Source: Microcaldota archaeon
GTDB lineage: Archaea; Micrarchaeota; Micrarchaeia; Micrarchaeales; Micrarchaeaceae
Length of the DNA: 17,721 nt
Assembly (NCBI GenBank): GCA_021792115.1
Contig: JAJYVI010000009.1
Location: forward strand, 1-17,721
Direction of reading: 5' to 3'
Positions 1 to 6,891 of this stretch are shown here, in pieces. The first letter of the stretch is position 1, and each line of letters opens with the position of its first letter. A program made the position numbers and the translations under genes. The notes below the pieces were generated by a model. It was given only the letters and a program-made list of their open reading frames with translations. It did not search any database and was not told where the DNA came from.

Positions 1-157
1 TAGCATGTATTTTTTAAGTTTATTATCCATTATATTTTATTGAAATTGTTTGAAAATTTAAGATTTTCAACAGCCTCTTTACGCTTCATATATATTTTAC
101 ATTTTTATATTTGATTATTTGGTTTGCATTTTAATGTTTTGTAAATGTTCAGCGCCT

Positions 158-174
158 ATGCATTTTTAATGCAT
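158..174 (-). terminator. Short hairpin just past the NicO-like gene
   Basis: ATGCATT and AATGCAT form a perfect 7-bp stem around a TTT loop, 8 bases beyond the stop of the minus-strand transporter gene. No long T-run follows on the minus strand, so a terminator role is a guess. In the rest of 1-181 I see only AT-rich sequence and a 19-codon minus-strand micro-ORF too short to support. Confidence 0.25.
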
Positions 175-181
175 TAATTCC

Positions 182-1165
182 TCATTTATTTTTATGCTTT
201 ATTGCGCTTGACTTTTCATTAGATTCATTAGATGATTTGATTACTCTCATAGAATTTAGAAATGACAGAATTCCTATTATTACAACAATAAATATTACAA
301 GGAAAAATCCAATATCGAGGTTGTCTAGATTATGAATTTTTATTCCTGTGTGTATTCCAAAGTTGAGGATTGATGGGAATAATAGCACTACGATGCCTGC
401 GGCGACAAAGACAATACCTCCATAGTAAAGTATATCCTTTGTCATGTTGTGCGCAATGAATGCCATGCCTTTCTCCCCAACGCCTTTCATCTTCTTTAAA
501 AGGCTGCCTGCGCCAAGCCCTATAATTACCTGCATTATCATTGTCCCAACGCCGAACATGAACCCAGGAAGCCATCCAACATAGGCATTTGGCATTCCAG
601 GTGAGATTACAGTGTATAATATCAGTGCAAATGCTCCAAATCCGAACCCTGCGATAAGTCCATGTGCAAATGCAAGCTTTGTCGGTATTGGCCTCTGGCA
701 TTCAATGCATTCTATGGGGTTCACTTTATGCGCAAGCTCACCTACTTCAATCTTCTTTGTCTTTTCACTTTTATGAAGATGTAGAATTAAGCCCAATTTT
801 TCTTCAAGCCAATGCCAATGGAAGTATTTCATGCTCTTCATCAGGTATATGCCTGCGAGAAACATGCCTATGCCTACAGCAACATATGTAATCCCGAATG
901 CGACTGATGTCATGAATATGCTTGCAAGGGCAAAGTATGCGACTTCTGACATGATCGAGCGCTGCAGCACAAAGCCGAGTGAGAATATAAGCCCTGCTTC
1001 AGCACCCTTTTTTCTTGAGCGCATTCCGATTGCATATGAAAATGTTATTGGCCATGTATGTTCATCAGGAGTGATGCCATGGATTATACCCAGGACCAGT
1101 GAGGCAAGTATTGCAATCCAAAAGCCAAGATGTGTGGGCACATTATATAGGTTAGGAAGTAGCAT
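182..1165 (-). CDS. NicO/UreH-like metal transporter, membrane protein
   Basis: A 327-aa polytopic membrane protein. Near the N-terminus it carries HGITPDEH (residues 29-36). This resembles the HxxxxDH signature of nickel/cobalt permeases (NiCoT, HX4DH) and the H-x-x-x-P-D-H motif of UreH/HupE-like relatives. A second half begins around PTKLAFAHGLIAGFGFGAF (161-179), giving the two-repeat layout of the family. Between the halves lies a soluble loop rich in His (FHWHW, LHLH, about 115-131) with a CxxC (Cys153-Cys156), plausibly metal-binding. The family moves Ni2+/Co2+ or related ions; the substrate here cannot be read. The ATG at 1165 is preceded by GTGA at short distance. It diverges from the VKOR gene. 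A sulfite-exporter-type or DsbD-like transporter is a less likely alternative. Confidence 0.7.
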   Translation of the reverse strand: MLLPNLYNVPTHLGFWIAILASLVLGIIHGITPDEHTWPITFSYAIGMRSRKKGAEAGLIFSLGFVLQRSIMSEVAYFALASIFMTSVAFGITYVAVGIGMFLAGIYLMKSMKYFHWHWLEEKLGLILHLHKSEKTKKIEVGELAHKVNPIECIECQRPIPTKLAFAHGLIAGFGFGAFALILYTVISPGMPNAYVGWLPGFMFGVGTMIMQVIIGLGAGSLLKKMKGVGEKGMAFIAHNMTKDILYYGGIVFVAAGIVVLLFPSILNFGIHTGIKIHNLDNLDIGFFLVIFIVVIIGILSFLNSMRVIKSSNESNEKSSAIKHKNK

Positions 1166-1216
1166 TAGTTCACATTTTAATTAAATTACAAGCAGTTCTT
1201 ATTTTTAGTTTTTTAT

Positions 1217-1230
1217 TTATTTATATATTT
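1217..1230 (-). promoter_or_regulatory. TATA box for the NicO-like gene
   Basis: On the minus strand this reads AAATATATAAATAA. With the usual archaeal spacing of about 26 bases, transcription would begin near 1198, giving a leader of about 33 bases that contains the GTGA ribosome site. Inferred from position and composition only. Confidence 0.4.
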
Positions 1231-1382
1231 CTATTTTTTCTCACTACAAGTTCCAATTCATGCTGTTTTTAAGCTATGAAGCATGCCTTATGCCTAATCT
1301 TACTCTAATCTCTTATAATCTTGTTGTCTTAGCCGTTACTCTTACATACAAAGGTGCAAACATGTGCAATGGAAAGAGCAAA

Positions 1383-1392
1383 TCTATATATA
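1383..1392 (+). promoter_or_regulatory. TATA box for the VKOR gene
   Basis: TCTATATATA lies 18-27 bases before the first ATG of the VKOR gene. A start site at the usual spacing falls at 1410-1420, so the mRNA is probably leaderless. No Shine-Dalgarno sequence precedes any of the three candidate ATGs, in line with this. Confidence 0.5.
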
Positions 1393-1409
1393 CTTTTTAT
1401 GCTAAATAA

Positions 1410-1823
1410 ATGATGATAAAAATGAAACCTAATGCTTACAAAAAAATCCTTTTTGTGCTTGTACTTCTAGGGCTTGCTGATTCTATTTACTTAACATACG
1501 TGCACTATGCGCCTAAAGCCCTAGTATGCTCATCAACAGGCATAATCAACTGCGCATTTGTGATAACAAGCCAGTACTCTGTTGTTTTCGGAATACCTCT
1601 TGCAATTTATGGCCTTGCATGGTTCATTGCACAGCTTGCATTGCTTTTCGTGCGCAAGAATAACGATATAAAACTTGCGTGGAGTGGTATAGGGTTGATT
1701 GCAGTTGCATACTCTATAGTGTCTATGCACCTGCTTGGCAAGATATGCGAATACTGCGTTGCACTTGATGCCCTGATTCTGCTTGTGTTTATAGTGTATG
1801 TCTTGGCTATAAAAAACCAGTAA
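1410..1823 (+). CDS. Vitamin K epoxide reductase (VKOR) family protein
   Basis: A 137-aa four-helix membrane protein of the VKOR family, which reoxidises quinone-linked disulfide catalysts and so drives disulfide formation outside the membrane. The family's four cysteines are present: Cys40 and Cys48 in the loop after TM1 (VCSSTGIINC), and the CxxC active site GKICEYC (Cys113-Cys116) in the last helix pair. The conserved loop serine follows at about residue 57. Length matches single-domain archaeal/bacterial VKORs with no fused thioredoxin domain, so a separate partner is needed. The membrane-anchored thioredoxin-fold protein at 14493-15068 is one possible partner in this window, though it is not adjacent. 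ATGs at 1410, 1413 and 1422 are all in frame; a leaderless start cannot decide between them. Confidence 0.88.
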   Translation: MMIKMKPNAYKKILFVLVLLGLADSIYLTYVHYAPKALVCSSTGIINCAFVITSQYSVVFGIPLAIYGLAWFIAQLALLFVRKNNDIKLAWSGIGLIAVAYSIVSMHLLGKICEYCVALDALILLVFIVYVLAIKNQ

Positions 1824-1838
1824 ACAATACTGCAACAT

Positions 1839-1858
1839 GCATTGCCGCATTGCAATGC
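1839..1858 (+). terminator. Hairpin after the VKOR gene
   Basis: GCATTGC and GCAATGC form a perfect 7-bp stem with a 6-base loop, 15 bases past the VKOR stop. No clear T-run follows, so the termination role is uncertain. Confidence 0.3.
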
Positions 1859-1993
1859 TCTTAGTCCTTAAATCTGCAATTCTGTATAGAGAGTTTAAAT
1901 AATTTTGCATCATATATATTATTACTGGATAGGTTAGTTGATATTCATACAGTCCATGAAAAATAATATGGAAAAATTAGGAATGGTGTATAA

Positions 1994-3739
1994 ATGGGGG
2001 AGGATGATAACAAAGACTATTACAAGCTAATTGGCGCAGAAGAACAGATGCAGAAAATTATAACTTATATAAACATGAAGAAGTCAATAGATATAAACAA
2101 TGTGAAGACCACTCAGTACAAGACAGAGCTGCTGCCAAATGCAATCCTTGTCGAGGGGGCATCAGGAACAGGCAAGACAACGCTTATTAACTATATAAAA
2201 ACAAGATTCCAGAAGACAGAGAAAGGCGTGCCAATAAAAAATGCAAACGATAATCAAGTTGTTGACGTTGCAGAGCTTCTGAATGACGACACAAGCCAAA
2301 TTGTCGAGTTTTTCACTGATGTCTCAGCACCAGACAGAAACCCAGAGTATTTTACTAATTCTGTTTTTGTATTTGACAATTTCGAGCTGATGCAGTCCTA
2401 TTTTCCAGAGGCTGCTGGCAGCGAGGCACAGGGCAATTCAATAATAAATTATCTGCAAAAGTTCCTTAAGCCTGAGCTGAACAATATTCTCATTGCGACG
2501 ACAAAAAACAAGTCCCTTATACCCCAGGTTTTTCTTACAAACCTGTTCGAGGATGAAGTGAAGCTTCCTCTTCCAGACAAGGAATCAAGAACAGAGATAC
2601 TGAAGAAAACCCTTGAGCGCATAGACTACGCAGAGGGGCTTTTGGCAAATATCGTCGACAGAACAAATGGGTGCAGCGGCGGCGACCTTGTAAAGCTTGT
2701 AAAAACAGCCTATAGAAAGGCGATCATAGAAGGGAGGACGCGCATAAACCTCTCAGACTTTACATTCTCAAAGGTTTCAAATGCAGACAGCAGCTCTGTA
2801 AACTCCTGGTCTGACCTTCGAGGACTTGACAATATTGTGCAGGAGATAAAGCAGAATGTGCTTGACCCTATAATAAACAAGGCTAATTATGAGGAGTTCA
2901 ATGCCCAGCCCAAAAGGGGGTTCTTGCTGCATGGTCCTCCAGGAACAGGCAAGACAACGATAGCAAAGATATTAAGCAAGCAGATGGGATTTAATTTTTA
3001 CTCATTTACTGCAGGGGACATAGAGCGCAAGTGGCATGGTGAGGACCTAGAAAATATAAAGAAGTACTTTGACATGGCAAAGAAGAATGCGCCTTCTATA
3101 ATATTTATAGACGAATTCGACTCCCTTGGGGCGAAAAGGGATGATGGGCCAAATGCAAAGCTCTATAACAGCGTGGTGAACGAGCTACTCTCAATTCTTG
3201 ACGGTATCAATGATTTCAAGGACGTAATAGTCATAGCCGCGACGAATATGCCTGAACTTATAGATCCTGCGCTTGTAAGGCCAGGGAGGCTGCACAAGAT
3301 AGAAGTGCCTCTTCCTGATGATAATGGTAGAAGAGAGATATTTGATAAATATATAAAGGACCATGCAATAAATAGGTTTATAACTGACTATGATGCATTT
3401 CTGCAGGAGCTTGCAAAGAAGTCCAAGTCCTGCTCAGGATCTGATATTAGCAGCATATGCAATTCAGTGGCATTGGATCTTTCAAGAAAAAAATCCCTGA
3501 GAAGCAGCCACGAGTTCAAGATTGACGACACTGAATTGATAAAGATATTTGAGAACGAAATCCGCATCTCAACATCATCAGATGAGACAAGGAAAGGCAA
3601 GATAGGGTTTGTTGATACTGACTCTGATAAGCGCAAAAATGATAACAGCAGCAAGGAAAATAAGAAAGAAAACAAAACTCCTGTTCCTGTTTCTCTTAGG
3701 AAAGACCTTGATCTTGTAAAAACTAAGCAGAAGGCATAA
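1994..3739 (+). CDS. Tandem AAA ATPase with a degenerate first domain
   Basis: A 581-aa cytoplasmic protein with two AAA modules. D1 (about 10-250) has Walker A GASGTGKT (55-62), but its Walker B is VFVFDNF, with Asn129 replacing the catalytic Glu. The RPGR arginine-finger segment is also missing (LTNLFEDEVKLPLPD instead), so D1 probably binds but does not hydrolyse ATP. D2 (about 275-525) is intact: GPPGTGKT (314-321), pore-loop KWHG (346-349), Walker B IIFIDEFD (369-376), sensor-1 AATN (415-418), RPGR (429-432) and GSD sensor-2 (482-484). A charged, probably disordered tail follows (about 525-581). The layout is Cdc48/NSF/Pex1-6-like, but there is no N-terminal double-psi-barrel domain. It is likely a protein unfoldase or remodeller with unknown substrate. 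The start is supported by GGTG at 1985-1988, five bases before the ATG. Confidence 0.85.
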   Translation: MGEDDNKDYYKLIGAEEQMQKIITYINMKKSIDINNVKTTQYKTELLPNAILVEGASGTGKTTLINYIKTRFQKTEKGVPIKNANDNQVVDVAELLNDDTSQIVEFFTDVSAPDRNPEYFTNSVFVFDNFELMQSYFPEAAGSEAQGNSIINYLQKFLKPELNNILIATTKNKSLIPQVFLTNLFEDEVKLPLPDKESRTEILKKTLERIDYAEGLLANIVDRTNGCSGGDLVKLVKTAYRKAIIEGRTRINLSDFTFSKVSNADSSSVNSWSDLRGLDNIVQEIKQNVLDPIINKANYEEFNAQPKRGFLLHGPPGTGKTTIAKILSKQMGFNFYSFTAGDIERKWHGEDLENIKKYFDMAKKNAPSIIFIDEFDSLGAKRDDGPNAKLYNSVVNELLSILDGINDFKDVIVIAATNMPELIDPALVRPGRLHKIEVPLPDDNGRREIFDKYIKDHAINRFITDYDAFLQELAKKSKSCSGSDISSICNSVALDLSRKKSLRSSHEFKIDDTELIKIFENEIRISTSSDETRKGKIGFVDTDSDKRKNDNSSKENKKENKTPVPVSLRKDLDLVKTKQKA

Positions 3740-3781
3740 CTCTCTTTTGCATGGTGCAGCGATTGCATAATACAGAGGAAG

Positions 3782-3802
3782 CCCACACTCATTGCATGTG
3801 GG
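3782..3802. terminator. Hairpin between convergent genes
   Basis: CCCACA and TGTGGG form a 6-bp stem with a 9-base loop in the 86-bp gap between the convergent AAA ATPase and GH15 genes. A similar hairpin sits between the convergent hisS and merA genes (12672-12691). Placement suggests 3'-end formation for either strand. Confidence 0.35.
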
Positions 3803-3825
3803 ATGATGTCAGTTATATAATTTCG

Positions 3826-5289
3826 CTATGCCTTCCTTTTTATCTTTTTTATGCCGTCAGATGCAATGCGCAGATATTTTACAACACTGCCTAAATAAGC
3901 TGATTCTGACCATGCTAGGTCGCTGATTGGACGGTTGTTGTTTTTTGACAAATAATCAGCAGGGTCATATGTGCTTGCAGGGTTTATTATCTCCTGCTCA
4001 GGTATTGCATTGCTGTTCCCAAGGTACTTGTCTGTTATATAGTCAATAATTTTCTCTGCATTTTCTTTTTTTCCATTGTCCAAATACCAATTCGCGGCCT
4101 CAAGTCCAAGCAAAGGCCATCTGCCTCCAAGAAAATATGAGTCCCCTTTAAATCTTATAGGCAGTACATTTCCTGAAAATAGGTCCTTTTCTATTTTACT
4201 CATAGTATTCTCCTGTACTTCGGGAGTGGCGCATGGTGGCTTGAATCTTGTAAATATAAGTATTTGTCCAGCATCAACTTCCTTTATAGGCTCTGATTCA
4301 AACCCGCTCCTATCAGGCTTGAACACATTCTTTGATTTGTAAATTATTCCGTCTCTTATGAAATAATCTTTTAGGAATTTGTCTATTTCATCAAGCTTTT
4401 TCTTAATGTCATGCAAGTCTATAGAGTTTATTGCCTCATCATTGCAGAGAGCATCTTTTTCAGAAAATATTTTTATTTTTTCCTTATCCTCGCTTTTAAG
4501 GGTATTGTAATTTTTGGATTTTATTTTTTTTATTTCATCATAGTCATCTATAAGCTCGTTTTTAAGATCCTCTTTAATGTATTTTACAATTTCTATTGCA
4601 CTATTCATGCCATAGTATATTGCTGCCACATCATATGAGTGGATCTTATCAGTATCCATTTCCCACAGGTTCGAGCACGGCGTTTTGTAGACCTTTATCA
4701 TGTAGTCTATCATTCCGGGTAGAATGTCTTTTATGTACTGCAGGCTGGTGTCAAGGTCTTTTACTCCAAACCTTTTAATGTACTCTGCGGTTGCACCTAT
4801 CAGCAGAGGCACTGAATCATACTGCCTGAGCCAGTTGGAGTGCTCCATGCTTGTCAGAAATGGATTATCTGATTCCATGCCTCTGTGGCCCCTGTACCAT
4901 CCGTCCTCTCCGATTCTTGCAGGAAAATGATTTATAATGTCAAAAAAATTAGGCTTTTCTAATGGGATTTCTATACCTCTTTTAATGTTATTCAGAAACT
5001 TTTCAGATGATTTCCACATGAAATTAAGCAGTGACGCAGACTTATGCCTGAAGGCATCATTTTGGTAAAAGTCACTCGCGTCTGCGAGGAACATGCTTGT
5101 GAAGCAAGAATCCCTGAACCACATCGGGATATAAAAACTGTAGTTATGCGATGCCTTCATGTATCCAGCTTCGCTTATCTGCGCCCCTATATAGTCTCCA
5201 ACACGAAGTCCTGTTTCTTTTAAATACTCTATATCACTACTCTGGACTTCTTTTTGAAGGGCATTCTTTTTTATTTTGGCTTCAACCAT
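3826..5289 (-). CDS. GH15 glucoamylase-like glycoside hydrolase
   Basis: A 487-aa protein with the landmarks of the GH15 (alpha/alpha)6 barrel. WFRDSCFTSMFLAD (57-70) opens the catalytic part, followed by a QYDSVPLLI stretch (156-164). LWEMDTDKIHSYDVA (208-222) carries the probable general acid Glu210. NAIPEQEI (427-434) carries the probable general base Glu431, and LAWSESAYL (458-466) matches the family's LxWSxA block. GH15 enzymes release glucose from alpha-1,4 glucans, and some are trehalases; which applies here cannot be told. No signal peptide or N-terminal beta-sandwich domain is visible, and the length is shorter than typical two-domain archaeal glucoamylases, suggesting a cytoplasmic enzyme for stored glycogen or trehalose. 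A lysine-rich insert lies at about 240-310. The start is set by GGTGAT seven to eight bases upstream. It converges with the AAA ATPase gene. Confidence 0.8.
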   Translation of the reverse strand: MVEAKIKKNALQKEVQSSDIEYLKETGLRVGDYIGAQISEAGYMKASHNYSFYIPMWFRDSCFTSMFLADASDFYQNDAFRHKSASLLNFMWKSSEKFLNNIKRGIEIPLEKPNFFDIINHFPARIGEDGWYRGHRGMESDNPFLTSMEHSNWLRQYDSVPLLIGATAEYIKRFGVKDLDTSLQYIKDILPGMIDYMIKVYKTPCSNLWEMDTDKIHSYDVAAIYYGMNSAIEIVKYIKEDLKNELIDDYDEIKKIKSKNYNTLKSEDKEKIKIFSEKDALCNDEAINSIDLHDIKKKLDEIDKFLKDYFIRDGIIYKSKNVFKPDRSGFESEPIKEVDAGQILIFTRFKPPCATPEVQENTMSKIEKDLFSGNVLPIRFKGDSYFLGGRWPLLGLEAANWYLDNGKKENAEKIIDYITDKYLGNSNAIPEQEIINPASTYDPADYLSKNNNRPISDLAWSESAYLGSVVKYLRIASDGIKKIKRKA

Positions 5290-5403
5290 TTTATCACCAA
5301 TTGAATACTATGCATTATACTTTAATTTATGTGCTTTAATTATATTTTACACTTTAATTATTTTTAAATATTTTATTGCGAAGCAAGATGCGATCTATTA
5401 TAT

Positions 5404-5559
5404 TTATTGTTTTTCCTTAATATTGTTGCCTTGCTTATTCTGCTCCTTCTCGCCTTGTCTTCTTACGAAGTCTATGAGGTTTTCTAGGTTTTTTGCTATC
5501 TTGTCCTTCCCCTCATTTCTGTATTTCCACATCAAGCTATTTAATTCATCCAAATCCAT
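5404..5559 (-). CDS. Small charged protein, 51 aa, unknown
   Basis: A 51-codon ORF beginning MDLDELNSLMWKYRNEGKDK and ending in a Lys/Gln/Asn-rich tail. It is helical in character: an amphipathic N-terminal part (LDELNSLMWKYR, IAKNLENLIDFVRR) is followed by a basic, probably disordered C-terminus. GGATGAT lies just before the ATG, serving as a reasonable ribosome site. Base composition is richer in G on the coding strand than the surrounding spacer, as expected for real coding sequence. It reads in the same direction as the GH15 gene downstream, 114 bases away, and could be co-transcribed with it. No family recognised. Confidence 0.5.
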   Translation of the reverse strand: MDLDELNSLMWKYRNEGKDKIAKNLENLIDFVRRQGEKEQNKQGNNIKEKQ

Positions 5560-5657
5560 ATTATCATCCTTCAGACAAAATGTCTTATACTTTACTTTAC
5601 CCTTTTAACATATTTACGCTTTTTGATAAGAATAAAATCTTTTTTAGAAATAGCAAA

Positions 5658-5686
5658 TGCCTGCATTTCTGCAGGCAATTTCTGGG
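5658..5686 (+). repeat. Hairpin repeat, copy A
   Basis: TGCCTGC and GCAGGCA form a perfect 7-bp stem with a 6-base loop (5658-5677), followed by ATTTCTGGG. The 16 bases GCAGGCAATTTCTGGG (5671-5686) recur exactly at 5863-5878, again as the right arm and flank of a hairpin. Here no gene follows; the next bases (AACCAAGGTTTGG) partly resemble the CCAAGGTTT after the 94-aa gene. Confidence 0.55.
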
Positions 5687-5849
5687 AACCAAGGTTTGGC
5701 AATTAATATTATGTATAGTAAAATATAAATATATTACTTTTAATATACATTCATTTATTAAACTAAACAAATAATTAGTAAGCTATAAATAGTTTGCCTC
5801 TTCAATAAAATAAAGAGAATGCGTTTGACTGGCGCAATACAAGCAAGTC

Positions 5850-5878
5850 TGTCTGCAAATATGCAGGCAATTTCTGGG
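5850..5878 (+). repeat. Hairpin repeat, copy B, in the leader of the 94-aa gene
   Basis: TGTCTGCA and TGCAGGCA form an 8-bp stem (one G-U pair) with an AATA loop (5850-5869). ATTTCTGGG then runs directly into the GGGTGA ribosome site of the gene starting at 5886. The left arm differs from copy A, but pairing is kept, which points to selection for, or common origin of, an RNA fold. It could influence access to the ribosome site. Confidence 0.55.
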
Positions 5879-5885
5879 TGACTAA

Positions 5886-6170
5886 ATGGAAAATGGCAAA
5901 TCAGTAGAGCGAAAGCTCTATGCGGCCATAGATTCCTTGGTGGATGAAATGAACCAAAAATACGGACTTTGCATAAGCGAAGACGCGGACAGGCGGATCA
6001 ACGATCTCTCATTTAAGAGAGCTTTGACCGACCATGTGCAGAATTTAGTGAAATTCAGGAAAACAAGCGAGAAGTTCCTGGACGCAGAGCTAGCAGAGAT
6101 AATGTATGAAATCAGGATGGAGGTCTCGAGCACCAATATGAGGATGTGCGAGATCAAAAAGCTGATTTAG
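5886..6170 (+). CDS. Hypothetical helical protein, 94 aa
   Basis: A soluble, charged, mostly helical protein with no family I recognise. It opens MENGKSVERKLYAAIDSL and has two long predicted helices (about 5-25 and 45-80) around a short middle segment (NQKYGLCISEDADRR). Three cysteines or fewer and no catalytic signature are seen. The start is well fixed: GGGTGA lies 5-10 bases before the ATG. GC content is clearly higher than in the flanking spacer, and it lies between imperfect inverted repeats, so recent acquisition is possible. The reverse strand also has an open frame here, but without a ribosome site. The gene ends with TAG. It might be a DNA- or partner-binding accessory protein; this is not supported directly. 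Confidence 0.6.
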   Translation: MENGKSVERKLYAAIDSLVDEMNQKYGLCISEDADRRINDLSFKRALTDHVQNLVKFRKTSEKFLDAELAEIMYEIRMEVSSTNMRMCEIKKLI

Positions 6171-6249
6171 GTTCAAAGTAGTTGCCAAGGTTTCCTTGGC
6201 CATTCCATTTAGCGGACCAGTCAAGCCGCATGGGATTCAAAATACTCAT
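6154..6249 (-). CDS. Possible 31-aa micro-protein antisense to the 94-aa gene end
   Basis: A 31-codon ORF beginning MSILNPMRLDWSAKWNGQGN, rich in Trp, Asn and Gly, preceded by GAGGG (6254-6258) at good ribosome-site spacing. It overlaps the last 17 bases of the 94-aa gene tail to tail. Its first part is the right inverted repeat of the unit above. The residue pattern does not look random, but length alone gives weak support; it may be only the repeat read by chance. Confidence 0.3.
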   Translation of the reverse strand: MSILNPMRLDWSAKWNGQGNLGNYFEPKSAF

Positions 6250-6374
6250 CTTACCCTCAAATGAACTTAAAATAGTAAATAAAAAAATAAAAAGAAAGCA
6301 TCAAAAAAATAAATAAAAAGGAAAAAGGCATCAACAACCCAATGCCCCCTTCCTTTATCCTCTCCTTCCTATGC

Positions 6375-6674
6375 TTATGATTCTGTTAACTCTATCTCTT
6401 GCTTGGGGCATACAGCTGCCACTGCTACCGACCCTGCCCCGAATTCCATATTCCCTTCGTCGGCAATCTTTTTCGCCCTTTGTATATACTCCTTTGCCTT
6501 TATTCCGAGTATCTCATTTAGGACGAACTTCGCCCTTTCTGTGTCTTCAGTATTTACTGGAATCCCGAGCTCCTCAAGGTACTTTTCGAATTCAGCCGTA
6601 TTTATGAAATTGCTTTGGCCAGTACTACGGTATTCTATGTTTGTTTCCCTCTTTATTCTTTGCTTATCCACCAT
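6375..6674 (-). CDS. Hypothetical protein, 99 aa
   Basis: A soluble protein beginning MVDKQRIKRETNIEYRSTG. It has a basic N-terminus, then a helical region (about 25-75, EFEKYLEELGIPVNTEDTER and AKEYIQRAKKIADE), then a small-residue-rich end (GAGSVAVAAV) before an acidic tail. No family recognised. The ATG at 6674 is chosen because a TATA-like element (6709-6718 on the minus strand) places transcription start near 6687, about 13 bases upstream. A TTG at 6686 would give four more residues. Helical regulators or antitoxins can look like this, but no partner gene is next to it. Confidence 0.55.
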   Translation of the reverse strand: MVDKQRIKRETNIEYRSTGQSNFINTAEFEKYLEELGIPVNTEDTERAKFVLNEILGIKAKEYIQRAKKIADEGNMEFGAGSVAVAAVCPKQEIELTES

Positions 6675-6708
6675 TTTAAACCCCAACTACACATAATATT
6701 ATTTTCTG

Positions 6709-6718
6709 TATATTTAAA
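6709..6718 (-). promoter_or_regulatory. TATA box for the 99-aa gene
   Basis: The minus strand reads TTTAAATATA, about 35-44 bases before the ATG at 6674, giving a very short leader. Assigned by position only. Confidence 0.4.
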
Positions 6719-6812
6719 TCTTTTGGGGATTTTTCTAATTTTTTTTTAGAATTGCACCCTCAAATAAAATTTAATTTATGCATTGCTTATAATTAAAGAA
6801 AAAATAAAAAAA

Positions 6813-6839
6813 ATAAACAGCCAAGATATGGCTGTTTAT
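6813..6839 (-). terminator. Strong hairpin plus T-tract after the winged-helix gene
   Basis: ATAAACAGCCA and TGGCTGTTTAT form a perfect 11-bp stem with a 5-base loop. Read on the minus strand, the stem is followed at once by a T-rich run (complement of 6791-6812, almost all T). It lies 53 bases past the stop of the minus-strand regulator, so it should end that transcript. It is the clearest terminator in the window. Confidence 0.65.
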
Positions 6840-6891
6840 CAGAACTTAGCAACCCCCCCCCACAGCGCCTAAAACCCCTCAGCTTCTTTAT

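Larger units (their letters stand above)
5560..5885. other. Gene-free AT-rich spacer with two related hairpins
   Basis: No convincing gene. A long open frame runs through on the plus strand, but it starts inside the antisense of the small protein above and is Phe/Tyr/Leu-rich like random AT-rich sequence. The spacer contains two hairpins sharing a 16-base right flank (listed separately) and the ribosome site GGGTGA of the 94-aa gene. Possible TATA sequences (for example AAAATATAAATATA near 5719-5732) are too common in this composition to assign. Confidence 0.5.
5819..6231. repeat. Imperfect inverted repeats flanking the 94-aa gene
   Basis: The left end ATGCGTTTGACTGGCG (5819-5834) matches the reverse complement of the right end (6213-6231), which reads ATGCGGCTTGACTGGTCCGC, with one or two short gaps. 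Inward of the right end, the reverse complement CTAAATGGAATGG resembles CTAAATGGAAAATGG at the gene start (5882-5896). The right side also holds a GCCAAGG-TTT-CCTTGGC hairpin (6183-6199). Together these make the 94-aa gene look like cargo of a roughly 410-bp unit. The matches are short and were found by eye. Confidence 0.4.

Noticed and set aside
118..132. TTTGGTTTGCATTTT shared with 7498-7512
   Set aside because: A 15-base match in AT-rich DNA without extension on either side; no structural context links the two places.
831..1184. Plus-strand open frame across the NicO-like gene
   Set aside because: Antisense shadow of a well-supported membrane protein; its product has no coherent domain.
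1260..1409. A 49-codon open frame ending right before the VKOR ATG
   Set aside because: It contains the VKOR TATA box, has no ribosome site, and its composition is that of random AT-rich sequence.
5493..5774. Plus-strand 93-codon open frame
   Set aside because: It overlaps the 51-aa minus gene, is Phe/Leu/Tyr-rich as expected of T-rich spacer, and has no ribosome site.
6853..6861. Run of nine C's as a phase-variation switch
   Set aside because: It lies between a gene's stop and its terminator, outside any reading frame or promoter. It may also be a sequencing artefact.
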